From positions 62,001 to 126,000 of the forward strand of contig CALFVF010000001.1 of the NCBI GenBank assembly GCA_937928735.1: a DNA stretch of 64,000 bases, in the 5' to 3' direction. Origin of the DNA: an uncultured Verrucomicrobiales bacterium. Lineage in GTDB: Bacteria; Verrucomicrobiota; Verrucomicrobiia; Verrucomicrobiales; Akkermansiaceae. The first letter of the stretch is position 1, and every line of letters starts with the position of its first letter. The notes below the pieces were generated by a model. The model was not told the DNA's origin. It did not search any database and was given only the letters and a program-made list of their open reading frames with translations. The position numbers and the translations under genes are program-made. Shown here in pieces: positions 44,456 to 52,687 of the stretch.

Positions 44456-45970
44456 TTATCTGGCGTTGTGTTTGCCAGATTGCTTTTTACCTTTGTAGAG
44501 GATGGCGAGGCCAAAGAGGATCAGCAAGCTGAGACATCCCACAGCGACAGCTCCGACACTGTGCCTGAGAGTTGGGTGAAGTGGATCAAAGAGGTGTAGT
44601 TTATGCAGATTGATAAAGGAGAGTGTCTCGATGAGTTGGGAGGGTTTCATGCGCATCGCCATGTGAGCGTCTGAGGTGTCAACGGTGTAGTGCCAGTACT
44701 CCCGGTCTTTAAAATGAACGCGCCAGACTGGCAGGCGCTTAAAGATGAAGCCGTAGTCTTTACGGAATTCTGTGATGAGCTCAGTTTTCTCGATATCACC
44801 TGCACTGTAGCCTGAGAATTCAAGTGCTAGGGCGATCGCGAATTCTTTGTCTTCTCTCTGAGTTGTTTGATCCTGCTGCGCAGAAATGAGTTGTGTCGTT
44901 GGAGGGGCTTTTGTGCGCCAAGATTTTTTGGTAGGTTTTTTGTTAGCTGGTGCGTTGGGCGCTGGAAGACTATTGGATGTGATGCGGTAGTACCACTGTC
45001 CTTCGAGCTCTGCTAATGAGAGGCTAGTGACTTGACCTTGGGCTTCACGAAGTGCAGAGGAGATCGGTTTGGTCAGTGTGGTAGGATCACAGGCCTGTTG
45101 GCTCTGCCATGATGTTGAGTGATCGGGAATGTATTTCACAGCAATATGGTAGAGGCCGCTGAGTGAAAACATCAGATAGAAGGGGATGGTGATCATTCCG
45201 AAGAATCGGTGCAGCCGGCGGCGAGTGTTGATCTTTCTAGATGTCGATCTGTTAGATAATTCAGCAGGTCGTTTTTTTCTTAAAATATAAAGGTTAAGAA
45301 TACCGAAGAGTCCTGTGATTAGACTCAAGAAACTCACAAGCGTGATGGCACTTACACGCAGTAAGCTATGGCGCTCACCAAGAAATCCCCAGCGGTGAAG
45401 CCAGTGAAAGGCGATAGAGGCATTGCGGCGAAAGGCGTCATCAAATGTGGCCAGTCTTCCTGTGCGGAGGTCAACGACGACTTCTAACTGATCGGCTCGG
45501 TCTAATTCCACCCGATACACGGGGAGGAGCCGATTAATGTAGCTATAGCTCCCGCTGAACTCTTCGATTTTTTGTATGCGAATGAGGGGGGAAGCCGTGT
45601 CTGCTAGATAGGCGCGAGCTAATTGTTCTGCATAGAGATTCGCCCCATCTTCTATGAGTTCACCAGTTGTGGCATTATGGAAATATTGATTTTGATCAGG
45701 TGTGGTGGCGAGATAAGTCCATTGATCCTTGAGCTCAATGAGGGAGAATTGGTGGATCTTCTGGTGAGAGCTGAGTGCCTCTGCAGGTGGGAGGAGTGCT
45801 AAGTCATGAGGAATGGGGGTGGGTGGGAGGAAGCGCTTGGCAATGGTGGGTTTGAACCAATGCGACATCATGGGGTGGAGCAGGCCAGAGAGAGACCAGA
45901 GTAGCACGGGGATAGCTGTGATAATTGCTAGTTTCCTATGCCACTGGTAGATGTGTTTCTTAAAAGTCAT
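44456..45970 (-). CDS. PepSY-associated transmembrane protein
   Basis: A 504-residue protein with an N-terminal helix (YQWHRKLAIITAIPVLLWSLSGLLHP), a large periplasmic part with PepSY-like repeats, and further helices including one in the middle (VSFLSLITGLFGILNLYIL, about 195-215), one near 260, and a C-terminal one (LRHSVGAVAVGCLSLLILFGLA). His residues in the helices (HRK, LHRW, HRFFG, LHKLHLF) resemble those of PepSY iron-reductase-like proteins that reduce siderophore-bound metals. It lies next to a TonB receptor on the same strand, separated by a MITE-like element, so the two probably serve one uptake system. Confidence 0.87.
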   Translation of the reverse strand: MTFKKHIYQWHRKLAIITAIPVLLWSLSGLLHPMMSHWFKPTIAKRFLPPTPIPHDLALLPPAEALSSHQKIHQFSLIELKDQWTYLATTPDQNQYFHNATTGELIEDGANLYAEQLARAYLADTASPLIRIQKIEEFSGSYSYINRLLPVYRVELDRADQLEVVVDLRTGRLATFDDAFRRNASIAFHWLHRWGFLGERHSLLRVSAITLVSFLSLITGLFGILNLYILRKKRPAELSNRSTSRKINTRRRLHRFFGMITIPFYLMFSLSGLYHIAVKYIPDHSTSWQSQQACDPTTLTKPISSALREAQGQVTSLSLAELEGQWYYRITSNSLPAPNAPANKKPTKKSWRTKAPPTTQLISAQQDQTTQREDKEFAIALALEFSGYSAGDIEKTELITEFRKDYGFIFKRLPVWRVHFKDREYWHYTVDTSDAHMAMRMKPSQLIETLSFINLHKLHLFDPLHPTLRHSVGAVAVGCLSLLILFGLAILYKGKKQSGKHNAR

Positions 45971-46050
45971 ATCAATATTTGGCTGATCTCGGGAGAACTT
46001 GTACTTACTGGTGCTAGTGCGAAATGATTTGTTTTTCTCTCTATGTGGAA

Positions 46051-46081
46051 GTGTGACCTTCCAAGTGATAGAAGGTCACAC
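46051..46081. other. Perfect 11-bp hairpin between TonB receptor and PepSY genes
   Basis: Arms GTGTGACCTTC (46051-46061) and GAAGGTCACAC (46071-46081) with a 9-nt loop. No T-tract follows on either strand. It lies upstream of the PepSY gene and downstream of repeat copy 3 on the minus strand; a terminator, mRNA end or operator are all possible. Confidence 0.5.
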
Positions 46082-46114
46082 CCACTAGGCTAGGGGTCAT
46101 TGCATTTGGGGAAG

Positions 46115-46276
46115 TTATACCAACTCAAAAAACTATCTGGTATAATTCGCTAGATCTTTGACGAGATACCATCGTTGTCACCCACCGGAGATGCTCGCAT
46201 CACCGGTGGGTTCCGTCTTGATCTCCCACCAAATCTCTTCGCCCTTTCTACCAGTTAGTTTTCCTCATTGGTATTA
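46115..46276 (+). mobile_element. 156-bp palindromic MITE-like element, copy 3
   Basis: Core 46118-46273 (TACC to GGTA) flanked by TTA on both sides. The inner arms read ACCCACCGG (46180-46188) and CCGGTGGGT (46203-46211), complementary to each other but different at two positions in each arm from copy 2. The right-hand TTA (46274-46276) is the TAA stop codon of the TonB receptor gene read on the minus strand. Confidence 0.87.
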
Positions 46277-48382
46277 GAATCGATAGCGTAGGCCAATGTG
46301 GTAGGAGCGACCATCACCCGGGTTAATAAAGCGGGTACTGCTAGGGTCTCCAAATGTATCAGGGTTGACGACCACATCAGAGACGTGCTCTTCATCAAAG
46401 ACATTGCTAATGCCTCCAAAGAGGGTGATGTTTTCCTTAATCGCATAGCTCGCGTTCAGATCCACAACAACAAAACCATCTGTCTCAATGGTATTGGCAT
46501 TATCAACCACTAGCCCTTGGGGGAGCCAGTCAGCCGTAATGGCAGCACTCCAGCGATCTGCTTCGACGCTGAATTGACTCGCGATGACGTGGCGCGAGAT
46601 CCCTGGTATTTGGTTGTCCTCAAAGGCTCCTTCATCAAAGGTGAAGTCATTGAACTGATAACTAAAGTTCGCGCTATAGAGAATGTCTGTGTCGAGTCCA
46701 AGTAGGTTGGTTAGATTAATACTGCTAGCAGCTTCGACGCCGAAGTGGGTGGTGTCTTCATTGGTAATGGCAAAGAGCCCAGAGTTCGGAGCTGTCTCGA
46801 AGAAAATGAACTCATCACTCACATCAGAGAGGTAGACGGCGACTTCCGCGCTGAAGATATCACTCTGATGGCGAGCGCCCACTTCGTAAGTGATGGCTTC
46901 TTGTGGATCAGAAATACCGGGAGCTGTAGACTCTGAGAAGGGCGCGGCCTCAAAGCTGCGACTGATATTAGCAAAGACCTGAGTACTCTCTGTAGGGTGG
47001 TAGACATAGCCGACCTTCCCGAGGAAACCTTCTTGGTTTGAATCAAATCCGATGGAGTTTGGATCGTTTGGGCCAGCAGGTTGATCATCGGAGCCGATAT
47101 TGCGCCGACGATTGGTGAGTATGTAGCCTAGGCCTGCGATGAAATGATGTTTCTGGGCAAAGGTGGTGTCGTTTTCTAGGTAGAACTTCCAGTTGGTTGA
47201 GGTATTTTCACGATCCGTCACATTTGGGTTCACTGGGCCAAAGGGCGAGCCGATGAATTGGCTAAAACCATCCTCGTTATTTCTGCCGTACTCAAAGGAA
47301 TGGTTCACTGTGAGTTTATGATCTAGACCTGCAAAAGAGTAGTTGTGAAAACCATTGAACCCGACTTGGAAGGAATCGATATCAAAGTCTATTTTACTAT
47401 TAAAGCGCGCAGGGCCAAAGCCGATGAGGTGGTCGAAGTCGAGGTACTGGTAATTGGTGTAGAAGTTCCACAGACCATTGGCTGTTTCCCAAGTTGTCTT
47501 TTGGCCGAGTCGAACGGTGAGAAGGTCTCGATCGGTTTCTGAGTTACGCGGGGCATTGAGAAAACCAGCCGTGCCAGCTTGGCTAGGATCATCATCGAAC
47601 TCTTGCTGAGTGAGGCTTCCTGAGAGCAGCGCGTCTGAGTCACTGAGTAGACCGTAGAAGCGAGTGACTGCCTGGTCACTCCAGTGGTAGCCGATATTGA
47701 GTGTGAAATGGTCACTATTCTGGTCTTGGCGAGAGCGGAAGCCATCAGAGGTGAACTGGGTGTAGCCAGCATGCCAGTCCCAGTTGCCACTACTACCCCC
47801 ATGCTCAAGGCGTAATCGAAAGGTGTCAAAACGGCCAAACTCGACACTGGCCTCAGTGCCCTCATGGGTGAGGCCATTTTTCTGCACCAAGTTAATCGCC
47901 CCTCCGAGCTGGTTGGCTCCTTGGGCTAGGCCGTTACCACCGCGAAATGTCTCGATATGAGAAAGACTGAGTGGATCAATAGCTCGGAAATAGAAGGAAC
48001 CGTCTGCGTCATTGGCAGGAATACCATCAATGAGTAATGTGATGCCTCGGTCACCGAAGCGGCGCTGAATGCCTGAGCCCCGCACGGAGAGTCTGGTGTC
48101 ATTCCCTGTGCCATTGGAGCGAGCGTAGACTCCGGGGTCAAAGCGGAAGATATCCTGAGGCTTAATAACCTGAGTCTTCCATTCACTGGCATCAATGATG
48201 GAGCTTCCACCGGGGATCTGACGAATGGTCTCCAGCGAGCTCTCCGGAGTCGTTTCGAGAGGTAGGCTGGAAGCTTGGATCACAGTGGTATCGAGCTGCT
48301 CAGTAGAGTCGTTAATGACTTGAGCGAATGCGGTGTATGCGAGGTAGTGTGTGGAGAGAAGAGTGTAATAGATTGGTTTCAT
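46274..48382 (-). CDS. TonB-dependent outer membrane receptor
   Basis: About 702 residues from ATG 48382 (MKPIYYTLLSTHYLAYTAFAQ, a signal peptide); an earlier in-frame ATG at 48484 would spoil the leader. A plug domain (GGSSIIDASEWKTQVIKPQDIF, LLIDGIPANDADGSFYF, GANQLGGAINLVQ) is followed by a 22-strand barrel that ends in the terminal Phe typical of outer-membrane proteins (YHIGLRYRF). It belongs to the FecA-like group that imports Fe-siderophore or similar metal complexes. Neighbouring PepSY and CxxC proteins fit metal uptake. Its stop codon coincides with the target duplication of repeat copy 3. Confidence 0.92.
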   Translation of the reverse strand: MKPIYYTLLSTHYLAYTAFAQVINDSTEQLDTTVIQASSLPLETTPESSLETIRQIPGGSSIIDASEWKTQVIKPQDIFRFDPGVYARSNGTGNDTRLSVRGSGIQRRFGDRGITLLIDGIPANDADGSFYFRAIDPLSLSHIETFRGGNGLAQGANQLGGAINLVQKNGLTHEGTEASVEFGRFDTFRLRLEHGGSSGNWDWHAGYTQFTSDGFRSRQDQNSDHFTLNIGYHWSDQAVTRFYGLLSDSDALLSGSLTQQEFDDDPSQAGTAGFLNAPRNSETDRDLLTVRLGQKTTWETANGLWNFYTNYQYLDFDHLIGFGPARFNSKIDFDIDSFQVGFNGFHNYSFAGLDHKLTVNHSFEYGRNNEDGFSQFIGSPFGPVNPNVTDRENTSTNWKFYLENDTTFAQKHHFIAGLGYILTNRRRNIGSDDQPAGPNDPNSIGFDSNQEGFLGKVGYVYHPTESTQVFANISRSFEAAPFSESTAPGISDPQEAITYEVGARHQSDIFSAEVAVYLSDVSDEFIFFETAPNSGLFAITNEDTTHFGVEAASSINLTNLLGLDTDILYSANFSYQFNDFTFDEGAFEDNQIPGISRHVIASQFSVEADRWSAAITADWLPQGLVVDNANTIETDGFVVVDLNASYAIKENITLFGGISNVFDEEHVSDVVVNPDTFGDPSSTRFINPGDGRSYHIGLRYRF

Positions 48383-48724
48383 GACGTGAATCAGAAGAGA
48401 AATGAGATAGTGAAAGTATCTCCATGTTAAGTAAGGAGATAGGTGTTTCGTGGGAGCAAGAAGTCGTCTTTGGAGCAGTAGCACTAGAAGAGTGCTTTAG
48501 TGCTCACGTTACAAATGAAGGCGCTACGTACTATATGACCTCTACGAAAGTACCTCAGTGGTTTCTGGACGGCTCTATGGAGAGACGTGGAAACTCGGAG
48601 TGTAATCAGCGTGTTTTACGGGAAAGCTCAGAGATAGATCGACTCATGGAAGAAAGACACAGAGACTTACTATGTAGCCTAATGGTTTTCTTGTTTGGGG
48701 AAATAGCTCAGAGACTAAGTCGTA
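48383..48724. other. Upstream region of the TonB receptor, no convincing gene
   Basis: About 340 bp. A plus-strand frame of some 100 codons crosses it, but it overlaps the receptor start, shows no family resemblance and has no clear ribosome site, so I treat it as non-coding. A metal-responsive promoter is expected here; I could not recognise a Fur-type palindrome. Confidence 0.5.
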
Positions 48725-49273
48725 CTAGACGTAGCTGAGAACTCCCTGTGGAGGTGGAGTGGGCACCTCATGCATGTAGTCCTGAGCATAGACTAGGGTG
48801 CTGGGACTGTTCTGATGTGTCTCTGCCTTTAGAGTTGGCAGAGAGAAAGGGCGGAAGGACGAGAAACCTAGGTCTTTAGTGATGGGGAAAGACGCGCTTT
48901 TTTGAGACTCTTTCTTGGAGGAGTGATATAGAGCAGACTGCTCTTCTGCACGCACTGCAGCTGCGACTTTACAGAGACGGCAGGCATGAGTGCCATCGAT
49001 ATCCATAGTGTTCTCAATGGTTTGTTCCACAGAGCCTGTTTGGAGCCACTGAGTGGGAGCCATGGTGATCCAGGCACTAATCTGAATCAATGAAGATCCT
49101 AATCCACAAGAAATCATTACAGCAATGATGAGGAGTGGTTTCAGCAGAGCACTCAGTGCAGATTGTGTTGCTCGCGCGATTAGACGTGATGATAGAGCCG
49201 AGCGCGATGTGTGAGCCGAGCTAGATATCCAGGTCAATGGTGCTGATGGAGCTGATCTCATAAATGAGGTCAT
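48725..49273 (-). CDS. Small membrane-anchored protein with HxCxLCK motif
   Basis: Up to 182 residues; the true start may be an internal Met near residue 5. A membrane helix at about 43-68 (LLKPLLIIAVMISCGLGSS) is followed by a segment with a QISAW motif and then THACRLCKVAAAV (about 100-112). I have seen this layout (helix, AW, then HxCxLCK) in uncharacterised proteins of Verrucomicrobia beside TonB receptors. A role in metal delivery or reduction is plausible from the CxxC and the context, but unproven. The C-terminus is low in conservation. Confidence 0.6.
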   Translation of the reverse strand: MTSFMRSAPSAPLTWISSSAHTSRSALSSRLIARATQSALSALLKPLLIIAVMISCGLGSSLIQISAWITMAPTQWLQTGSVEQTIENTMDIDGTHACRLCKVAAAVRAEEQSALYHSSKKESQKSASFPITKDLGFSSFRPFSLPTLKAETHQNSPSTLVYAQDYMHEVPTPPPQGVLSYV

Positions 49274-49362
49274 TCTGTGTCAGAAGGGAATGTTCTGACT
49301 CAGTGATACTAGGCAGATAGAACTGCGCGTTTGTTTTGTCAATTCAAACTCAGGGGTTTTTC

Positions 49363-50046
49363 TTAGACTGACTGATCTGTACTTCTTAATTGTATATCTT
49401 CGATTTCGACATGAGATGGAGTTTCTAACATGTGCAGGCAAGATTGGGCAATGTCTGTGGGTGTCAGCATTTTCATGGTTTTGCGCTGGTCGGCAAGTTG
49501 CGTTTCTCGGCCTTTGAAGTAGTGATCGAGCAGAGGTGTGTCGACAAAGCCCGGAGAGATACTGCCGACGCGAATTGTACTCCGTGCGGCACGCAGCTCA
49601 GAGCGGAGCGCTTCGGTGATGGCGCGTACAGCGAACTTCGTGGGGGAGTAGAATCCTCCAGAAGGAGGAACGCGCCAGCCACTCATGCTGGAGACATTGA
49701 GAATCGAACCACCGTGGCTGAGTAGGGGAATAGCGAGCTGACAAGAAAGAGCGAGTGCGTGTACATTGACTCTCCACATTTCTTCCCACTGCTGACTGTC
49801 TCCTGAGCAGACGGGTGACATGTAAGCGATCCCTGCACAGTTAATGAGTGCGTCAATCGGACCGCACTGCTCAAAGACCTCACGGAGCTCTTCCTCGATA
49901 GAGAGATCGGCCTTGAGGAGTTTCACGGAGCTAGGGAGCTTAAGCTCCCTGCGGCTGACTCCGATGAGTTTATACTGCTTTTCTAAACATAGCTCTGCAA
50001 CTGCTGCCCCTATGCCTGAAGAGATACCTGTCAGTAAGATCGTCAT
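49363..50046 (-). CDS. Short-chain dehydrogenase/reductase
   Basis: A 227-residue classical SDR. The NAD(P) motif is TGISSGIG (residues 6-13), NAG appears in LINCAGIAY, the catalytic Ser is in NVSSMSG and the Tyr-x3-Lys pair in GGFYSPTKFAVRA. Arg residues after the first beta strand (SRRELK) suggest NADP(H) as cofactor. The substrate is unknown. It may be co-transcribed with the small CxxC protein downstream on the same strand, 89 bp away. Confidence 0.92.
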   Translation of the reverse strand: MTILLTGISSGIGAAVAELCLEKQYKLIGVSRRELKLPSSVKLLKADLSIEEELREVFEQCGPIDALINCAGIAYMSPVCSGDSQQWEEMWRVNVHALALSCQLAIPLLSHGGSILNVSSMSGWRVPPSGGFYSPTKFAVRAITEALRSELRAARSTIRVGSISPGFVDTPLLDHYFKGRETQLADQRKTMKMLTPTDIAQSCLHMLETPSHVEIEDIQLRSTDQSV

Positions 50047-50125
50047 ATTCTCAAAACTAGTGAAGAAGAAGAGAGAAGCAAGACTCGGGAGAAGAGAATT
50101 GGCCTTTAGACCATTTCATGGCTCC

Positions 50126-50156
50126 AAAAAAAAGAGGCAACCAATCTGGCTGCCTC
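50126..50156 (-). terminator. Rho-independent terminator of rpsU
   Basis: On the minus strand GAGGCAGCC pairs with GGTTGCCTC (nine pairs with one G-U) and is followed by T8. It lies 32 bp after the rpsU stop codon. Confidence 0.88.
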
Positions 50157-50187
50157 GGGATGACCTGAAAACTTAGGGAATGAAAGT

Positions 50188-50430
50188 TTAGACCTGTGCT
50201 TGTGCCTGTGCTTCTGCTGCGGCAGCGTCTTGTGAAGGGCTGGTGTAGCGGAAACGCTGCTTCTTACGCTTGGAAGCAGAACGTAATTTACGCTTAGCGC
50301 GCTGAACTGGTGTCTCGAAAGAGCGACGACGACGCATTTCCTCGAGAATGCCTTCGTTGTCTAGCATTGTCTTGAGGCGCTTGAGAGCACGATCTACTGG
50401 CTCTCCTTTTGAAAGATTTACTCCACGCAT
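50188..50430 (-). CDS. rpsU: 30S ribosomal protein S21
   Basis: 80 residues from ATG 50430 (MRGVNLSKGEPVDRALKRLKTML); a longer upstream reading (to 50499) adds residues not conserved in S21. The body RRSFETPVQRAKRKLRSASKRKKQR is the standard basic S21 tail, and the protein ends in an Ala/Gln-rich extension (AAAAEAQAQAQV) that is unusual but harmless. S21 helps base pairing between mRNA and 16S rRNA. A T8 terminator follows. Confidence 0.95.
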   Translation of the reverse strand: MRGVNLSKGEPVDRALKRLKTMLDNEGILEEMRRRRSFETPVQRAKRKLRSASKRKKQRFRYTSPSQDAAAAEAQAQAQV

Positions 50431-50645
50431 AGTATAGTGATTTACGATTAGTTTTCGGGTCGGGGCGCGCAAGCTAGGGGGAAGTGAGAGAGAAGTCAAC
50501 CGAAGAGATGAGTTTTTTCCTGTGTTTGTGCATCTATGCTTTGAGTGTGCACGGTGAGACTGTGGTAGGTGAAGGTTGAATAGAGGTCTTAAATAAGTGG
50601 ATCAGATTCTGGTCATTGAGATGCAGATAGTTTTTACTGCGCTCT

Positions 50646-51662
50646 ATGCAAAAGAGACGTTTAGGGAAAAGTGGCATAGTGGTTTCTGAAATTTGTATGG
50701 GGACGATGACTTTTGGCACCCAGTCAGATAAGAAAGAGAGCTGGGAGATCATGAATCGAGCCTGGGAGGCGGGGATTGATTTCTTTGATACAGCGGAGAT
50801 TTATCCAGTGCCACCGAGCGGCGAGCTGGCAGGTCTGACTGAGGAGTGGCTGGGAGAGTGGATGCGCGATAAGCCACGTGAGGGGGTCATTATTGCCAGC
50901 AAAATTGCCGGAGCAGCGCATGGGTGGTTTAATCCGCCAGTGCGTCATCATAAGGCAGCTCTGGATCGCGTGCATATTAGACGTGCTATAGAAGGCTCAC
51001 TTAAGCGCCTGGGGACCGACTATATTGATCTGTATCAGATTCATTGGCCAGACCATGGGATGCGGGTGTTGGATACCTTGGGTGTTTTTGAGGAGCTCAT
51101 TGGGGAGGGGAAGATTCGAGCTCTTGGGCTGAGTAATGACACGCCCTACGGTGTGATGAAAGCACTCTGGAGTGCGGATGTTGAGGGGCTGCAACCAATT
51201 GATACGATTCAGAATAATTATTCGATCAATAACCGACGCTTTGAGGATGAGCTAGCGGATGTCTGTCGGCGAGAGTCTGTGAGCCTGCTGCCCTACGCGC
51301 CCCTGGCAGGTGGTGTCTTAACAGGGAAGTATCAGCAGGAGCGCTGGCCAAAAGGTGCGCGCTACTCTGACTATAAGGCTGTGGGGCCGCGCCAAGAAGA
51401 AATGGCGAAGCGCTATGTGAATGATGCCACTGTAGTTACAGTGGAGCGATTAGAGGTGATTGCACAAGAAGCAGGGATGGATGTGGCGACTCTGGCTGTC
51501 GCTTGGAGTAAGCAGAATGACTTTGTAGCTTCCACCATTATTGGTGCGAGTAAGGTGGAGCAGCTAGAGGTCAGTCTGAAGGCTGCGGGGGTCATGCTTT
51601 CCGATGAGGTGATGGGCGCGATAGACCGAGTGAGCGCTGAGATTCCTTATCCCATGGGCTAG
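50646..51662 (+). CDS. Aldo/keto reductase (Tas-like)
   Basis: A 338-residue NADPH-dependent oxidoreductase with the TIM-barrel AKR fold. The catalytic tetrad is visible: Asp and Tyr in FFDTAEIYP, Lys in IIASKIAGAA and His in YQIHWPD; the cofactor region STIIGASKVEQL is near the C-terminus. The sequence is most like the Tas group of Escherichia coli. Its substrate is not known. It stands alone, divergent from rpsU. Confidence 0.93.
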   Translation: MQKRRLGKSGIVVSEICMGTMTFGTQSDKKESWEIMNRAWEAGIDFFDTAEIYPVPPSGELAGLTEEWLGEWMRDKPREGVIIASKIAGAAHGWFNPPVRHHKAALDRVHIRRAIEGSLKRLGTDYIDLYQIHWPDHGMRVLDTLGVFEELIGEGKIRALGLSNDTPYGVMKALWSADVEGLQPIDTIQNNYSINNRRFEDELADVCRRESVSLLPYAPLAGGVLTGKYQQERWPKGARYSDYKAVGPRQEEMAKRYVNDATVVTVERLEVIAQEAGMDVATLAVAWSKQNDFVASTIIGASKVEQLEVSLKAAGVMLSDEVMGAIDRVSAEIPYPMG

Positions 51663-51877
51663 AATGGACTAGAGGAGTGAGCTAGGGAGTGATTCTCTTT
51701 GGTAGTGAGTAGGATCTTACTGCGATAGGTGTTAAAAAATAGTTGTCTTTTTTGTCTTAAATTCAATGTGTTATGCAGATTGGATTTGGAATCCGAAGGT
51801 TTCATGATTTTTCGGATTGCAAGCTGGGCTAAGATTTCGATACTCGGCCGCCGGCTCTACTGAGCGCTCTAAAAAAT

Positions 51878-51901
51878 CGCTTGTGAAATTTTTCACAAGC
51901 G
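51878..51901 (+). promoter_or_regulatory. Perfect 24-bp palindrome upstream of the act operon
   Basis: Arms CGCTTGTGAAA (51878-51888) and TTTCACAAGCG (51891-51901) with a two-base centre. It lies 21 bp before the actA start codon in a 260-bp gap with no other feature, so it may be an operator or a hairpin in the 5' UTR of the long respiratory operon. TGTGA/TCACA half sites recall CRP/FNR-family operators. Confidence 0.6.
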
Positions 51902-51922
51902 TGTAAAAGTACCACAACTGAT

Positions 51923-52669
51923 ATGGCTAACATCTTTCCTCGCTGGACTAATATACTGCCCCTTAAGATCGCGATCTGCTTAGGTTCCATGGCATTGTGC
52001 GTGGTGGCTGGATTCTCCTATTATGGTACGCCCAAGACTCAGCGTGTCGGTTACATGCCAGATCAGCCGATTCCTTATGATCATGAGCTGCACGTCAAGG
52101 AGCTCGGTCTAGACTGTCGCTACTGTCACAGTTTTGTCGATCAGTCAGGGCACGCAAATATCCCAAGTGCGAACACATGCTGGAATTGTCACCAGCATGT
52201 GGCGAAAGGCTCAGAAAAGCTAGCGCCTCTGAGAGCCGCTCTCGGCCTGGATAAAGATCACGCTCCAATTGAGGGAGCAAAGCGCACTCCAATCCAGTGG
52301 GTGCGTGTGCATAAGACCCCTGATTACGCATTCTTTGATCACTCAGCGCACGTGAATCGTGGTGTTTCCTGTGTGAGCTGTCACGGTCAGGTGAATGAGA
52401 TGCCTGTTGTGTATCATGCGGAGTCTCTTTCCATGGAGTTCTGTCTGGACTGTCACCGCGCGCCAGAGAAGCATCTGCGTCCTCTCGAAGAAGTTTACAA
52501 CCTCGAGTATAATCCTAAAGAATACTTGGCGCAGCATCACGCAGCCCTTGGAGTGGAGGATTATGACTCAAATTGGTCAGAGAAGAAAGCTCAGCTAGAG
52601 CTTGGGCATTTACTCAAAGAAAAGTGGAGCGTGACTCCAAGAACAAGCTGCGCGACTTGCCACCACTAA
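51923..52669 (+). CDS. actA: Alternative complex III pentaheme cytochrome c subunit ActA
   Basis: A 248-residue protein with an N-terminal membrane anchor (LPLKIAICLGSMALCVVAGFSYYG) and exactly five CxxCH heme motifs (CRYCH, CWNCH, CVSCH, CLDCH, CATCH), the arrangement known for ActA. In alternative complex III (ACIII) it accepts electrons from ActB's iron-sulphur clusters and passes them to ActE or to the oxidase. It is the first gene of a plus-strand operon that runs to the end of the window; gaps are only 15-40 bp. Confidence 0.93.
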   Translation: MANIFPRWTNILPLKIAICLGSMALCVVAGFSYYGTPKTQRVGYMPDQPIPYDHELHVKELGLDCRYCHSFVDQSGHANIPSANTCWNCHQHVAKGSEKLAPLRAALGLDKDHAPIEGAKRTPIQWVRVHKTPDYAFFDHSAHVNRGVSCVSCHGQVNEMPVVYHAESLSMEFCLDCHRAPEKHLRPLEEVYNLEYNPKEYLAQHHAALGVEDYDSNWSEKKAQLELGHLLKEKWSVTPRTSCATCHH

Positions 52670-52687
52670 TTTTAATTTCCTGTTAAC

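Noticed and set aside
13943-46273. CRISPR array or tandem repeat
   Set aside because: The three repeat copies are far apart, have no regular spacing or spacers, and carry terminal inverted repeats with target duplications.
48424-48738. Plus-strand reading frame of about 104 codons upstream of the TonB receptor
   Set aside because: It overlaps the receptor start, has no recognisable domain and lies in a region expected to hold the receptor promoter.
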